The notes under the pieces: generated by a model
Seen by the model: the letters and a program-made list of their open reading frames with translations, nothing else
What the model was told of the DNA's origin: nothing
The model's database searches: none
Assembly: GCA_024449915.1 (NCBI GenBank)
Contig: JAMZAV010003156.1
Coordinates: forward strand, 1-64,000
Reading direction: 5' to 3'
DNA from: Sweltsa coloradensis
Lineage: Eukaryota > Arthropoda > Insecta > Plecoptera > Chloroperlidae
DNA: 64,000 nt
Shown here: in pieces, positions 21,085-31,563 of the stretch
How the letters are laid out: every line of letters starts with the position of its first letter
Position numbering within the stretch: the stretch's first letter is position 1
Made by a program: the position numbers and the translations under genes

Positions 21085-21240
21085 ACCGTCTCGGTGGTCT
21101 AGTTGGCTAAGCGCCTACCTGGAATGTGGGAGACTCGGGTTCAAACCCCGATCGGGATGGATTTTGTAACTTCTGAATTGTATTAAATATTAACAATTCC
21201 ACCTACGGGAGTGTATCCCGACCAACTAAATCGAGAAATG
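21085..21240 (+). mobile_element. SINE-C copy
   Basis: tRNA-Ser-like head: GTCTCGGTGGTCTAGTTGGC as A box, CCTAC-CTGGAAT-GTGGG as anticodon arm (apparent GGA), and B box GGGTTCAAACCCC. The body is TAACTTCTGAATTG. It is not a gene, because the acceptor arm is missing. Confidence 0.75.
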
Positions 21241-21443
21241 AAGACAATTTAGTCTGTATAATTATAGTATAACAATTTATTAATAGTTTTTCGTATTATT
21301 GTAAAATGGTATATGGCAAAGAGTACAACACTGGCATACAATGATTAATTATACAGAACCAACCAACCAAAATAAATCTATAATTTCACAAGTTCACATA
21401 GCCAGAACACGGCTTCACTATGTGATGTAATAAGATCAGTAAA

Positions 21444-22002
21444 CTAGGAAAACGCTAAAGTCCCGCCGCGTTGATGGATGAGCTTTTTAAAGTTTTTAGT
21501 TTGCGTGGGATATCTTTACTTTTGCAAGTGCTTTGTTTTGCTACCTACGCATTGTAAGTGATTGTTGTCAAATTTCTTTTGTTACCTGTCAATTGGTATT
21601 ATTTACCGTAAAAACTTATATTAAAAGCTTTATTTCTATGGATTCTGTCTAACTTTTTCATCTTTTTCTTTTAAAAGGTACTACATCACCATAACCTTAA
21701 TGTCCATGTATAATATGAACGTTGAAGGCCCACCCGTTTGGTCATAATTGGCCCAAAGGGCACGAAAATATCGCACAAAAAATCGAAAAAAATCGTAAAA
21801 GTGCGATATTCATGAGAAATATTTCTTCGATTGTACCCAAAAACGTGGCACGTCAGGCAGAGATTTCGAAGGTCCCCTTCAATTTTCATCAAGATCGCAT
21901 ATGCCGTTTGCCCGGAATCGTGCGAACAAAAAAAAAAAACAACCAAGCGAAATTTTTTGGGGGGTCAGTGAAATTGAAGTCTTTGCTTCGCTCATCCAAT
22001 AA
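21444..22002 (-). mobile_element. Helentron-like (HINE) family A
   Basis: The 3' end on the minus strand is CGTTTTCCTAG beside T. The subterminal GCGTTGATGGATGAGC mirrors TTCGCTCATCCAATAA at the right end. Interior words shared with other copies: GAAGAAATATTTCTCATGAA (read on minus) and ACGTGGCACGTCAGG. Confidence 0.8.
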
Positions 22003-22520
22003 ATAATAAGTAAGGAGGATCCACAAAATAGAAATTATAGCAGTGATGCTGCAAATTAGATTATTGGTTCTACATTCGTATTTTGTTTCGAGTGGTGGAG
22101 TGGTAGAAATTCGAGGCCACCAAGGCCGAGCGTAGGCGGACTGCACGTGCACTCCGCTGGACTGGAGTGAGGCGGGCTGGCACAGGAGGGGATATGTTTT
22201 GGGTAAAAATGGCATAAAGGAAAAAATTGCACTATCGTGGCGCGCTCTTGCGAAACTGCATCATATTGAAGCCCCCTATGTCCTATCCTTAAGGTTTAGG
22301 CATCTAAAATACCACTTACATTTGAACAACAACGTCAGTAATATGAGATGACCTAATAATTCAGCTGTCAAAGTACTTCCAGTGCTCCAAAACCAGGCGG
22401 CCATTGCATGATAGCATTTGTTTTTAGTATTTCTGCATTGGTTGTGCTGAGTTGATGACGTGACCATTTTGAAGTCGTTCAAACCTGGCTGACTTTTGAT
22501 AGTATTTGGTGCAACTCTAC
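22003..22520. other. Unassigned
   Basis: A minus frame at 21889-22215 overlaps the HINE edge. No family match. Confidence 0.35.
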
Positions 22521-22521
22521 C

Positions 22522-23212
22522 CACAGCCCGTGATGAAACTTGATCTCTCTCTCGCAGATCTGAGCCCGGGCGAGAACAAGACAACATACAACGTTAAAAC
22601 TTGTCGTAGGCTTTCGCGGCCGGAGTCAATGTAAAACACTTGGCTGTCGGGTGTCGCCGCGTCCATGATAGATGAAAACTGACGTTTCGGACCGGTTACA
22701 CGGTCCATCTTCAGAGTTTAAAAAACACTTGAAGGGTACTTACACAGAACGAACCTACTCGGTCCAGCTCGTCTGTGCAAGTCACCCCCACCAAGTTGTG
22801 CAACCAGTTTTGTCAGTCTGAACGCGCATGCGCACTCGCTTCGCGCCCAGCCACTGACGTCACGCTGTTATCTTCTCGCTTTAGCCGCTCTATAGTTGGT
22901 TTCCACGTTTTACTGAGCCTATACCCATCTTCCCGGTTCCCGGTGGCCCTTCAAGTGTTTTTTAAACTCTGAAGATGGACCGTGTAACCGGTCCGAAACG
23001 TCAGTTTTCATCTATCATGGACGCGGCGACACCCGACAGCCAAGTGTTTTAAACATACAACGTTGTTGCGATCAAGACTTCCGGCGAGGTTCGTGGCCCC
23101 ACAGCCCGTGTGAAACTTGATCTCTCTCTCGCAGATCTGAGCCCGGGCGAGAACAAGACAACATACGTTGTTGCGACCAAGACTTCCGGCGAGGTTCGTG
23201 GACAGACAGACA
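22522..23212 (+). repeat. Tandem duplication, about 115 bases, first copy split by an insertion
   Basis: Copy 1 (22522-22595 plus 23065-23098) and copy 2 (23099-23212) share CACAGCCCGTG, CTTGATCTCTCTCTCGCAG, ATCTGAGCCCGGGCGAGAAC and AAGACTTCCGGCGAGGTTCG. Copy 1 is interrupted by the 457-base element below. Confidence 0.8.
22596..23052. mobile_element. Foldback element with 12-bp target duplication
   Basis: Flanked by ACATACAACGTT at 22584-22595 and 23053-23064. Two arms of about 110 bases (22638-22745 and 22945-23052) are inverse copies; they include GGACCGTGTAACCGGTCCG and AAACGTCAGTTTTCATC. The long target duplication and inverted terminal arms suggest a Penelope-type or other target-primed element, but no coding sequence remains to prove it. 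Confidence 0.8.
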
Positions 23213-23427
23213 GCGCTAGAAGTCGAGATCACAACACGGTGAGCAGTTATCTGACCGAGAGTCGGCGGGGGCCTTTCGTGTGGATACGTCCCTTGTGATA
23301 AATATGTCACCTTTGTTATTTATTTTTAATAGATTTAAATTAAATAAATAACTTTTAATAATAAAAACAAATGAAATGCATGCATCATTTAATAACATAT
23401 TAGTATTACACTTACTGTTTCTTCAGC

Positions 23428-23602
23428 CTGCACTAGATAGTTCAATGGTTCGTTCAAGTTTCCTTGAATTCAAGGACAAAATAATCAATCTGAAGGATGT
23501 ATTGTTGATTTGTTGTATTTTTATATCGTTGTACATTTTGATCATTATTTTGTCCTTGAATTCAAGTAAACTGGAACGATCCAATGAACCGTCTAATGCA
23601 GG
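23428..23602. mobile_element. MITE-like palindrome
   Basis: Arms of about 60 bases: CCTTGAATTCAAGGACAAAA at 23462-23481 is mirrored by TTTTGTCCTTGAATTCAAG at 23546-23564, and the outer GCACTAGATAGTTCAATGG is mirrored by CCAATGAACCGTCTAATGC. Confidence 0.75.
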
Positions 23603-23639
23603 CTTTATTCCTAGGGACCCCGAAATTTTGTGAATGACT

Positions 23640-24545
23640 TTTTTTCACTATCGTCATCATCGTCATCATTATCCATGGCCGTTTCCTGCTTCTAGGAGGG
23701 TCAGCTTGGGTTTAGCAACAAAAATTTTCCACTTCTTTCTACCCTCCCACAATCGTATCTCTTCCACATCTTCCCAGCTCTCTCCTCTTGCCTCCAAGTC
23801 TCCTGCTATGATGTCCTTCCATCTCTTCCTGGGTCTACCCCGTCTTCTTCTTCCTTCTTTCATACATTTTCTTGGGCATCCTATTTTCCTCCCATTTGTT
23901 TCATATGTCCATACCATCTCAACCTTGTCCTTCCTATTCTGTCACTTAACTTTTCAACACCTAGCATTTCTCTAATGTCTGTGTTTCTCATCCATCCCTT
24001 CTCGTCTTGTCGTCTTGTCTCCTCAGGAATCTCATCTCTACCGCCTGCATCTGACTCTTCTCTCGATCTCCCATTGTCTAGGTTTCTGCTGCATACGTAA
24101 GGATCGGTATGAAATAAGTATTATATAGTGTCATTTTACACTGAATAGGTATTTCCCTATCCCACACTAGGCCTTTCACACACTGGTAAAAGTTACTGGC
24201 CTTTTTTATTCTGATGTTAATCTCCTTTTTTATCTTTCCACTTTCCATTAGTACTTCACTTCCTAGATAACTAAAACTATCCACCACTTTCAGGGTTTCT
24301 CTTCAAATGTTTATCTGTGCTTGATAATTCCCTGTGTCCCCTTCTCCTGGCATAGTTACAACCTCACTCTTTACAACACTTATTTTCATACCTGTTTCTT
24401 CTATGTTTCTATTCCGCACGTCTGTATATCTTTGGAGTACCTCCTCATACTCGGACCATGCCACCAAGTCATCAGCAAACAATATAACCTCCACATCTTC
24501 CATTGCCTCCATATTTACCTTGTTGTGGATGTCATCCATCACGAT
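23640..24545 (-). pseudogene. Non-LTR reverse transcriptase 3' half, decayed
   Basis: Three minus-strand frames in order. The first (24542-24303) holds the polymerase box VILFADDLVAWSE, with the catalytic Asp pair at nucleotides about 24473-24468. The second (24287-24078) has FSYLGSEV and YNTYFIPILTYAAET, the thumb and connection end of the domain. The third (23917-23669) has RRRGRPRKRWKDII and DLEARGESWEDV, the C-terminal tail usual after the RT in RTE/CR1-like elements. Frame changes between the blocks and the missing 5' half show it is dead. The exact clade is not decided. Confidence 0.85.
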
Positions 24546-24589
24546 TATGAATAAATAAATGATAAAAATAAATTATGCTGAATATGACT

Positions 24590-25080
24590 GTTTTATTCAT
24601 AAGTAGCAAAACAAGGCAATAATCACATTTTTTTATGCTAAATTGGGCAAAATCGGTAACTTTTCTCAATTATTCTGCAAGTTTAGGTACTATAAAATAT
24701 ACAAATAATTTGACAATTGGGCATTGAAATCAATATTTTTGTTGTAACATATAGTTGGCACCATGACAGTTGAAAATATTATTGTCGAAAGCGCCTAGCG
24801 AATTCTAAAAAAGTTAGCTTTATATGGCCTAAATATTCGTTTATGTGTAATACCGAATACGGGTTCATTTCGCCGAAGGTTAGTGATTGCAGTGCTATTT
24901 TTATGATGAAATGATGCCTTTACCTTGAGTTTGTAAATACTGAAATTTAAGATTTTTTTATAACAAAAAGAGAACTTGTCATTTTCTATTTTCTCAGGCT
25001 CCTTATACCTGTCAAGTTCGTAAGCCTTGGTCACACATCAAAGGTGTGGATCCCAACCACCTTCGCAATTATGCTTGGTT
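24590..25080. mobile_element. Old relative of the hAT at 8609
   Basis: Shares a run of diverged words with 8760-8960: ATGCTAAATTGGGCAAAATCGG, TTTTTATGATGAAATGATGC and ATACTGAAATTTAAG. The ends are not recognisable. Confidence 0.4.
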
Positions 25081-25120
25081 ATCTTTTTATGATTTGGATT
25101 TACTGTTAAATTAAAATTTG

Positions 25121-25895
25121 GGCAAATAAATAAATTCATATTTAAAGTCTACCCACTCAGTCATATAACTGATTTTCAGTGGGGGACAGTAAACCAAAGC
25201 GGGCAAGCCATCCCTGTGGGCCCGGACACAATCGACGAGTGAGCGATAACCAACCAAAGATCAATATTTTTTTGGTGAGCAAAGCAAAGACTTTAATTTC
25301 ACTGACCTCTCAAAAAATTTAGCTCCAATGTTTTTTTGTTTTGTTTTGTTTTTTCTGTCTGTTTGTTTGCACTCTCCTGGGCAAACGGAACAAGTGATCT
25401 TGATGAAAATTGGAGGGGACCTTCGAAATCTCTGAACTTAGAACTGTCACGTTTTTGGGTACAATCGAAGAAATATTTCTCATGAATATCGCACTTTTAC
25501 GATTTTTTTTCGATTTTTAGTGCAATATTTTTGTGACATTTGGTCCGATTCTGACCAATCTGGTGAGGCTGCAATGTTCATATTTTACATGGACATTAAG
25601 GTAATGGTGATGTATTGCTTTTTGAAAGAAAAAGTTATAAAAGTTAGCCAGAATCCATAAATAAAGGTTTTAATATGAGTTTTTTTAGGTTTATATTAAC
25701 AATTAACAAGTAACAATAGAAACTTGACAACAGTCACCTACAATGCATTCAAAAAGCACTTGCAAAGAAAAAGTGGTCTTACGCAAACTAAAAACTTACA
25801 AAAAAAAAAGCTCATCCATCAACGCGACTAAAAAAAGCCTTCGCGAAGCGGCCTAGTAATAGGAAATATAGCAATCAGTGGTATGCATAACTGCA
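25121..25895 (-). mobile_element. SINE-A (-) split by a HINE
   Basis: The 3' part is 25121-25270. The remainder, AATAGGAAATATAGCAATCAG, resumes at 25858. Continuity across the insertion gives an exact empty site. Confidence 0.88.
25271..25856 (+). mobile_element. Helentron-like (HINE) family A, precise insertion
   Basis: Starts TTTGGTGAGC and ends GCCTTCGCGAAGCGGCCTAG, with a hairpin (CTTCGCGAAG) just before CTAG. Comparison with intact SINE-A copies (ATATTTTTAATAGG) shows insertion between two T residues with no target duplication, the behaviour of the Helitron/Helentron group. Confidence 0.9.
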
Positions 25896-26119
25896 TATTA
25901 TGATCAATAAGTGTGGTGACCTATTATCATGATGCTGTAAAATTAAAACTAAAGTAATCCCAGTAGGCCTAAATTAGTCGGTAAATTCACAGCCGAGACG
26001 GTAAATTTGGTAATTTGTATGCTGCAGTTGCTGAAGGGGTGTCTTTGTTGTTGACTTCTTTATTTGTAGAATCTGAAGAACTGTTTCCAGATATGCATTA
26101 GTGCTATGAATTTGATATA
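25896..26119. other. Unassigned
   Basis: AT-rich; nothing recognised. Confidence 0.4.
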
Positions 26120-26370
26120 ATTATCTTCTTTTCCTATGCCCACAACTTACATTATTCATGTCATCATGTGTTTGCTAGTTTGCCAGTAGAGATAGGACTC
26201 CTGTTCACTCCGATCCATGCCATTTGGCATTTTGTCCCGTTCAACCTTGATATATGTACATTGAAAAAGATGTTTCCTGTCTTGTTCGCCCGCTCCACAC
26301 ATCCGACAGACACTTAATAAAAAAACTCCAAATCTATGCAGGTGCTTTCTAAGCAAGTCATGTCCTGTTT
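26120..26370 (-). pseudogene. Non-LTR ORF2 C-terminal zinc-knuckle fragment
   Basis: The minus frame 26356-26156 reads LRKHLHRFGVF, then CRMCGAGEQDRKHLFQC. The spacing C-x2-C-x8-H-x4-C is the cysteine-histidine motif after the RNase H region of Jockey/I-type elements. Only about 66 codons remain. It may be debris of the same class as the RNase H fragments at 1479 and 4581. Confidence 0.7.
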
Positions 26371-26720
26371 AAATCAGTTTTTTAATTTGACGTTTACCCG
26401 TCGGCCCAGTTTTACGTTTTAGTGTACTCTTCCCACACTTTATTATCAATTTACCACTTTATTATTACTGTACCTAGTTTATTAGTGATGTGGATTTACC
26501 ATAAAATTAAAACTCTGGTACTCTAATAAGAATAACTTACCACTACCAATGTTCAGCCGTGGTTCAGCCATGCTTCCAAGTTCCTTCTTTATTTTAAAGC
26601 AATTTTTTAGTTTAAATTTATTTCCACTGCCATGTTGATGTAAGAGTCATTAATTTAATATTATAATGATGGAAAAATTGTCCGCCTTTTTATCACTTTG
26701 GTCTGTAAAATTACGGCAAA
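26371..26720. other. AT-rich, unassigned
   Basis: Tandem-like TTATTA-rich words at 26430-26480; no gene. Confidence 0.35.
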
Positions 26721-27207
26721 CTAGGCCGCTTCGCAAACTCTTTCCAGTTGCGTTGATGGATGAGGTTTTGTGGTTGATTATCGGCCCAAATATCACGAAA
26801 ATATTGTATTAAAAATATTTTTAAAAAATTGTAGAGTACGATTTCTATGAGAAATATTTCTTCAAATGTCTCTAAAATCATAAATATATAATTTCGTGAT
26901 TTTAAACGTTCATTAAGTTTCATCAAGATTGGAGTAGCCGTTTGCCAAATATCACGAAAATATCTCATAAAAAATCGTAAAAGTACGACAATCATAAGAA
27001 ATATTTGATCAATTGTACCCAAAAACGTGGCAAATCTGTTCAGAGATTTTGAAGGTCCCCTCAACTTTTCATCAAGATCGCATAAATGCCATTTGCCCGG
27101 TAGAGCGCGAACAAACAGACAAAAATACAAACAAACAAAAGAAACACCCGAGCTAATTTTTTTGGGGGGGTCAGTGAAATTGAAGTCTTTGCTTCGCTTA
27201 TCCAATA
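26721..27207 (-). mobile_element. Helentron-like (HINE) family A
   Basis: The 3' end on minus is GAAGCGGCCTAG beside T. The right end CTTCGCTTATCCAATAA abuts a SINE-A tail. The 164-codon minus frame across it is repeat-derived. Confidence 0.8.
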
Positions 27208-27630
27208 AATAAAATAAATAAAAAAGTTAGTCTACCCACTCAGTCACGTAACTGATTTTCAGTGGGGGACATTAAACCAAAGCGACTAAGCCAACCCTGT
27301 AGGCCCCGACGCAATCGACGAGTGAGCGATAACCGACCAAAGATTGATATTGTGAATAGGAAATATAGCAGTCAGTGGTATGGACAGTGCGAACACCCGC
27401 GGATCAACGCCAGAATCAACAAGGCCGATTCAGAACAACTTTGGATTTATTATGTGTCTCGTTGCTAGGACGGCTCCAAAGTCACCGTTTACAAATTCCT
27501 AACCCAAGAACTAATGGACTTCAGTCCATATCAGAAGTTTAAAAACTTCTGCCTACAGCGGGAATCGAACTCTGGACCTTCTGCATTGGAAGCAGAGACG
27601 CTAACCACAAGACCAACGAGCCACACATGT
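27206..27630 (-). mobile_element. SINE-A (-), full length
   Basis: The tail AATAAATAAAATAAATAAAA is at the left and the head GGTCTTGTGGTTAGCGTCTC (read on minus) at the right. The B box is changed to GAGTTCGATTCCC. Confidence 0.88.
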
Positions 27631-27667
27631 TATTTTAATTTGCCTGATTCACATCACCAATTTTAGT

Positions 27668-27930
27668 AGAGGAAAAAGAAGATTAAAGTGGTTCGGACAT
27701 GTCAAAAGGATGGAAAGAGCGAGATTACCGAGATGGATGATGGAATTGGAATTTCCAGGTAGGAGACCAAGGGGAGACCACAACAACAATGGCAGAATAG
27801 TGTGAAAAAAGATGTAGAACAGCGAGGAGGAGACTGGAATCTGGTGGAAGGAGAGGAGTGGTGGCAGGACAGAAGAAAATGGAGAGGCCTGTCTTCAATG
27901 CCCACCAAATGCCGAGTTGGATGTGGCAAC
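27668..27930 (+). pseudogene. Non-LTR RT C-terminal tail, frameshifted
   Basis: Reads RRLKWFGHVKRMERARLPRW, then after a one-base shift near 27771 GRPQQQWQNSVKKDVEQRGG and EEWWQDRRKW. This is the tail found after the RT of RTE/CR1-like elements, as at 23669-23917. It is a fragment of about 85 codons. Confidence 0.8.
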
Positions 27931-27936
27931 AGATAA

Positions 27937-28496
27937 CTAGGAAAACGCTCAGTTGGACGCGTTGTTGAGCGAGCACCGGTATGTGCAACATGACCCGAGT
28001 ACGACATTCCCATAAGGCCCACCACACAGTGTAGGCCTAACTGGATATTGACATTGTACACTATATACTATTCCAACATCTTTGCATTGTACTAATTCAC
28101 GTCATGCCTTCTAAAGTGTATCTTTATATCTTCACTGCCTCCTTCATTTTTTAACATCATTTTTCGAATTATGATTACCAATAAGTCTTTAAGGTCTTGA
28201 CCGATTTAGCTGAAAATTTGGAAAATAGGAGATAATGTTGTACTTATTGACCCTGCAAAATTTCATAACGGTCGATACAATTTTTTTTTTTTTTTTTTTT
28301 TTATAACCAACGATTGGATTTTGTTCAAAAACTATACAGCAACCCGCCTAGGTGGTATGTACATGTGTAAAAAATTTCAGGTCGATCAGAGAAACGGTGC
28401 GACCTGTACCGAAGCAGTAACAGAAAAAAACAAACAAAAAAAAAAACAGACATTCGAGCCATGAGAGTCAAGTGGAGACGCTCGCTTTGCTCACTC
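27937..28496 (-). mobile_element. Helentron-like (HINE) family B, head-to-head partner
   Basis: The 3' end on minus is GAGCGTTTTCCTAG beside T. The 5' end meets the plus copy at 28496. A T-run of 30 bases lies at 28271-28300. Confidence 0.8.
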
Positions 28497-29203
28497 AATG
28501 ATTAAGCGAGCAAAGCGAGCGTTTCCATTTGACTCTGCCGGAAAAATTTGTCACTCGTTTTGTTTTTTTTTTGTTTTTTTTTTGTTTGTATGTCTCGCCA
28601 TAACGTTCGAACGGAGGCTCGGATCGAGTTGAAATTTTGACCATCCGCAAGCTTTGTTCTCGATTGAATGCCATTAGTTTTGTGGCAAAATCGTTCAAAA
28701 AGTTAAAAAGTTACATTAAAGTTAATCGAAAGTTTTTTTTTCAAACTAACCGGCGACAAAATCTGAGATAGCCAAATCATTTAGAATGTCCGTCCGGTCA
28801 CGAATATGTTAATTTTAGTTTGATCCGATAAGTAGTGTAGATGGAAATTACATTATAACAAAAGTAACGTTGCCATGGCAACGAAAAGACGCGCGAAGTT
28901 TCTAATGCACTGCCACCTAGAAGTAATCAAAATACTTTCGAGGAAGCAGTCTATTATTTGTCACCAAAGAGTTTAAATATTTTTCCCAATGAGTCAAGGT
29001 CCTCTAGATGGCGGTGGATTTTTTCCACAATGTAAAGATTTACATACGGGTTTACCCAAATACCTTGGCAATAATAAATAATATCGGAAACATGGCCCTG
29101 TGGACAGCGAACGTCGCAAATTTTAAAATTTAAAAAATGTGCATTGTGGGTCTAGCTATAGCACGTGCTCGCTTATCAACGTGTCCAACTGAGCGTTTCC
29201 TAG
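28497..29203 (+). mobile_element. Helentron-like (HINE) family B, complete
   Basis: Starts TAAGCGAGCAAAGCGAGCG. The subterminal mirror GTGCTCGCTTATCAACG and the end CTGAGCGTTTCCTAG are followed by T. It is about 707 bases. 788-1080 is a 5' fragment of the same family. Confidence 0.82.
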
Positions 29204-29744
29204 TGATATTCATACAGTACCTATGTATAAATAAAAAAAGATGGTGAAAATACCATATTTAATCGAATCTAGTTGGTGGTTTTTAACTTGATGCTTTTTT
29301 TTATTTATTAGTATTTATTAAAAACTGATTTACAAAGGAGGACATTGACATTGATCGAAACTTTTTACGTTTTCGTGTATTATGTTTATATTTATTTGTC
29401 TCTGACTTCTACGAGATCCATCTAGTCACCACATTAACTAGCCGTTTGGCATCTCCTATCTACAACCGATATATTTTGTGACATTGGGACAAACTTTTTT
29501 CTTTATTCCACCTGATCTAGGAGCAATTTTGGTCGGTATACACATTGGCCATTATTTACGTACTCGTACATATTTTTTCTGTATATGCACTACATTTTGT
29601 TTTTTGCTTGGGTTGATAGTGCCTTGAGGCTGGTTTAGTGTTGGATGGGGGAAAGATTTTTAACAGCCAACAGCTTACTTTGAAACCATTCGGCAGCTGT
29701 AAGAGTTGAAGGTCACATTAATATATACACAAATAATAACATTA
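29204..29744. other. Unassigned
   Basis: Contains a reverse SINE/LINE-like tail piece (AAAACTGATTTACAAAGGAGG) at 29325-29345, otherwise nothing recognised. Confidence 0.4.
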
Positions 29745-29748
29745 CAAC

Positions 29749-29935
29749 AAAATGTTTCGGCTTGAACAGCCTTGTTCACCCGTCAAGTGTTTCAGTCATA
29801 ATATGCTGCTTACCGAGATGTTTGGGGTTGACTTGTCTCAAAATGTTTTGGCTTGAACAGCCTTGTTCACCCGTCAAGTGATTCAGTCATAATACTGCTC
29901 ACCGAGATGTTTGGGGTTGACTTGTCTTGAGTGTA
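29749..29935 (+). repeat. Tandem duplication, two copies of about 92 bases
   Basis: Units begin AAATGTTTCGGCTTGAACAG (29750) and AAATGTTTTGGCTTGAACAG (29842). Each runs to GGGGTTGACTTGTCT, with a few differences. Confidence 0.9.
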
Positions 29936-29937
29936 TT

Positions 29938-30428
29938 ATATCCAACCAAATACAAAAATTTGTAAAAAAAACGGCAGCCAAGCTCTCCTTCAAAAGTCTC
30001 CGGCTGTGAATGCTGTGAGATATAGAAGTTGAGCCAAGCTTTTTATTCTTTCTCCTAGTTTCGCTTTTAAAATAAGTAAGATCATTTCGCCTGTTGACGA
30101 GCGCCAAGCCAACGATTTTTGTGGTAAAAAAGTAAAAATTTTAAACTCGAAATCATAAAAAAAATTGCCTTGGCCATTGAATTTGGTTCATGGCCAAGCC
30201 ATTTTTTTATGATTTCGAGTTTAAAAATTTTACTTTTTTACCACAAAAATCGTTGGCTTGGCGCTCGTCAACAGGCGAAATGATCTTACTTATTTTAAAA
30301 GCGAAACTAGGGAGAAAGAATAAAAAGCTTGGCTCAACTTCTATATCTCACAGCATTCACAGCCGGAGACTTTTGAAGGAGAGCTTGGCTGCCGTTTTTT
30401 TTACAAATTTTTGTATTTGGTTGGATAT
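29938..30428. mobile_element. 490-bp near-perfect palindrome (foldback element)
   Basis: Arms of about 238 bases (29938-30178 and 30190-30428) around a short centre TTGAATTTGGTTCA. The outer ends are TATCCAACCAAATAC and GTATTTGGTTGGATA. TTA lies just outside both ends, a possible 3-base target duplication. Because of the symmetry both strands encode the same peptide (GSTSISHSIHSRRLLKESL). That is a consequence of the palindrome, not two genes. Confidence 0.92.
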
Positions 30429-30535
30429 TACATCTTTTTGTTGTTCGTTCGCTATCAAGGTGTGAATGATTAAATTTGTTGAGTTCAAAGTTGTTTTTTT
30501 ACATTTTTGGGCCCACGGTCCCCCCAAAGATACCC

Positions 30536-30960
30536 CTTAAATAAATAAATAAATTTTTATTTACAGACTACCCACTCAGTATATAACTGATTTTCAGTGG
30601 GGGACTTTAAATCAAAGCGACCAAGCTAACCATGCAGGCCCCGACGCAATCGACGAGTGAACGATAACCATCCAATAATTGAAATTTTTTAATAGGAAAT
30701 ATAGCAATTAGTGGTATGGAGAGTGCGAACACCCGCGGATCAACGCCAGAATCAACAAGGCCGATTCAGAACAACTCTGAAATTTATTATGTGCTTCGTT
30801 GCTAGGACGGCTCCATAGTCACCGTTTACAAACTCCTAAGACAAGAACTGATAGACTTAAGTCCAAATCAGAAGTTAAAAAACTTCTGACTTGAGCGGGA
30901 ATCGAACCCTGGCCCTTCTGCATTGGAAGCAGATACGCTAACAACAAGACCAACGCACTA
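30536..30960 (-). mobile_element. SINE-A (-), full length
   Basis: Tail (AAAT)n at 30536-30555, body, and head with B box GGGTTCGATTCCC (read on minus). Its head region is the start of the 255-base triplication. Confidence 0.88.
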
Positions 30961-31563
30961 GCATAAGCACTAGATATTTATAATGGTTAAGAGCATGTTT
31001 AATTTCAAGCTTGTATACAAATTACTACGCCTGAGTAATTACGCGTTTTGATTTTGCTAGGACGGCTCCAAAGTCACCGTTTACAAACTCCTAAGACAAG
31101 AACTGATAGACTTAAGTCCAAATCAGAAGTTAAAAAACTTCTGACTTTAGCGGGAATCGAACCCTGGCCCGTCTGCATTGGAAGCAGATACGCTAACAAC
31201 AAGACCAACGCACTAGCATAAGCACTAGATATTTATAATGGTTAAGAGCATGTTTAATTTCAAGCTTGTATACAAATTACTACGCCTGAGTAATTACGCG
31301 TTTTGATTTTGCTAGGACGGCTCCAAAGTCACCGTTTACAAACTCCTAAGACAAGAACTGATAGACTTAAGTCCAAATCAGAAGTTAAAAAACTTCTGAC
31401 TTTCGCGGGAATCGAACCCTGGCCCTTCTGCATTGGAAGCAGATACGCTAACAACAAGACCAACGCACTAGCATAAGCACTTGATATTTATAATGGTTAA
31501 GAGCATGTTTAATTTCAAGCTTGTACAAATTACTACGCCTGAGTAATTACGCGTTTTGATTTT
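30801..31563. repeat. 255-bp tandem triplication
   Basis: Copies start with GCTAGGACGGCTCC at 30801, 31056 and 31311. Each holds about 160 bases of SINE-A head region plus about 95 bases of flank (AGATATTTATAATGGTTAAG to ATTACGCGTTTTGAT). Copies differ by a few bases, and the third lacks two bases in CTTGTACAAATT. A fourth, older copy of the flank alone is at 31928-32008. Confidence 0.95.

Noticed and set aside
26711..27205. 164-codon minus frame
   Set aside because: It coincides with a HINE copy and the corresponding frames in other copies are broken.
29883..30465. Two genes encoding the same peptide on opposite strands
   Set aside because: A direct result of the 490-base palindrome.
30801..31563. 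CRISPR-like direct repeats
   Set aside because: The 255-base unit is contiguous, contains a SINE and has no spacers; the host is an animal.
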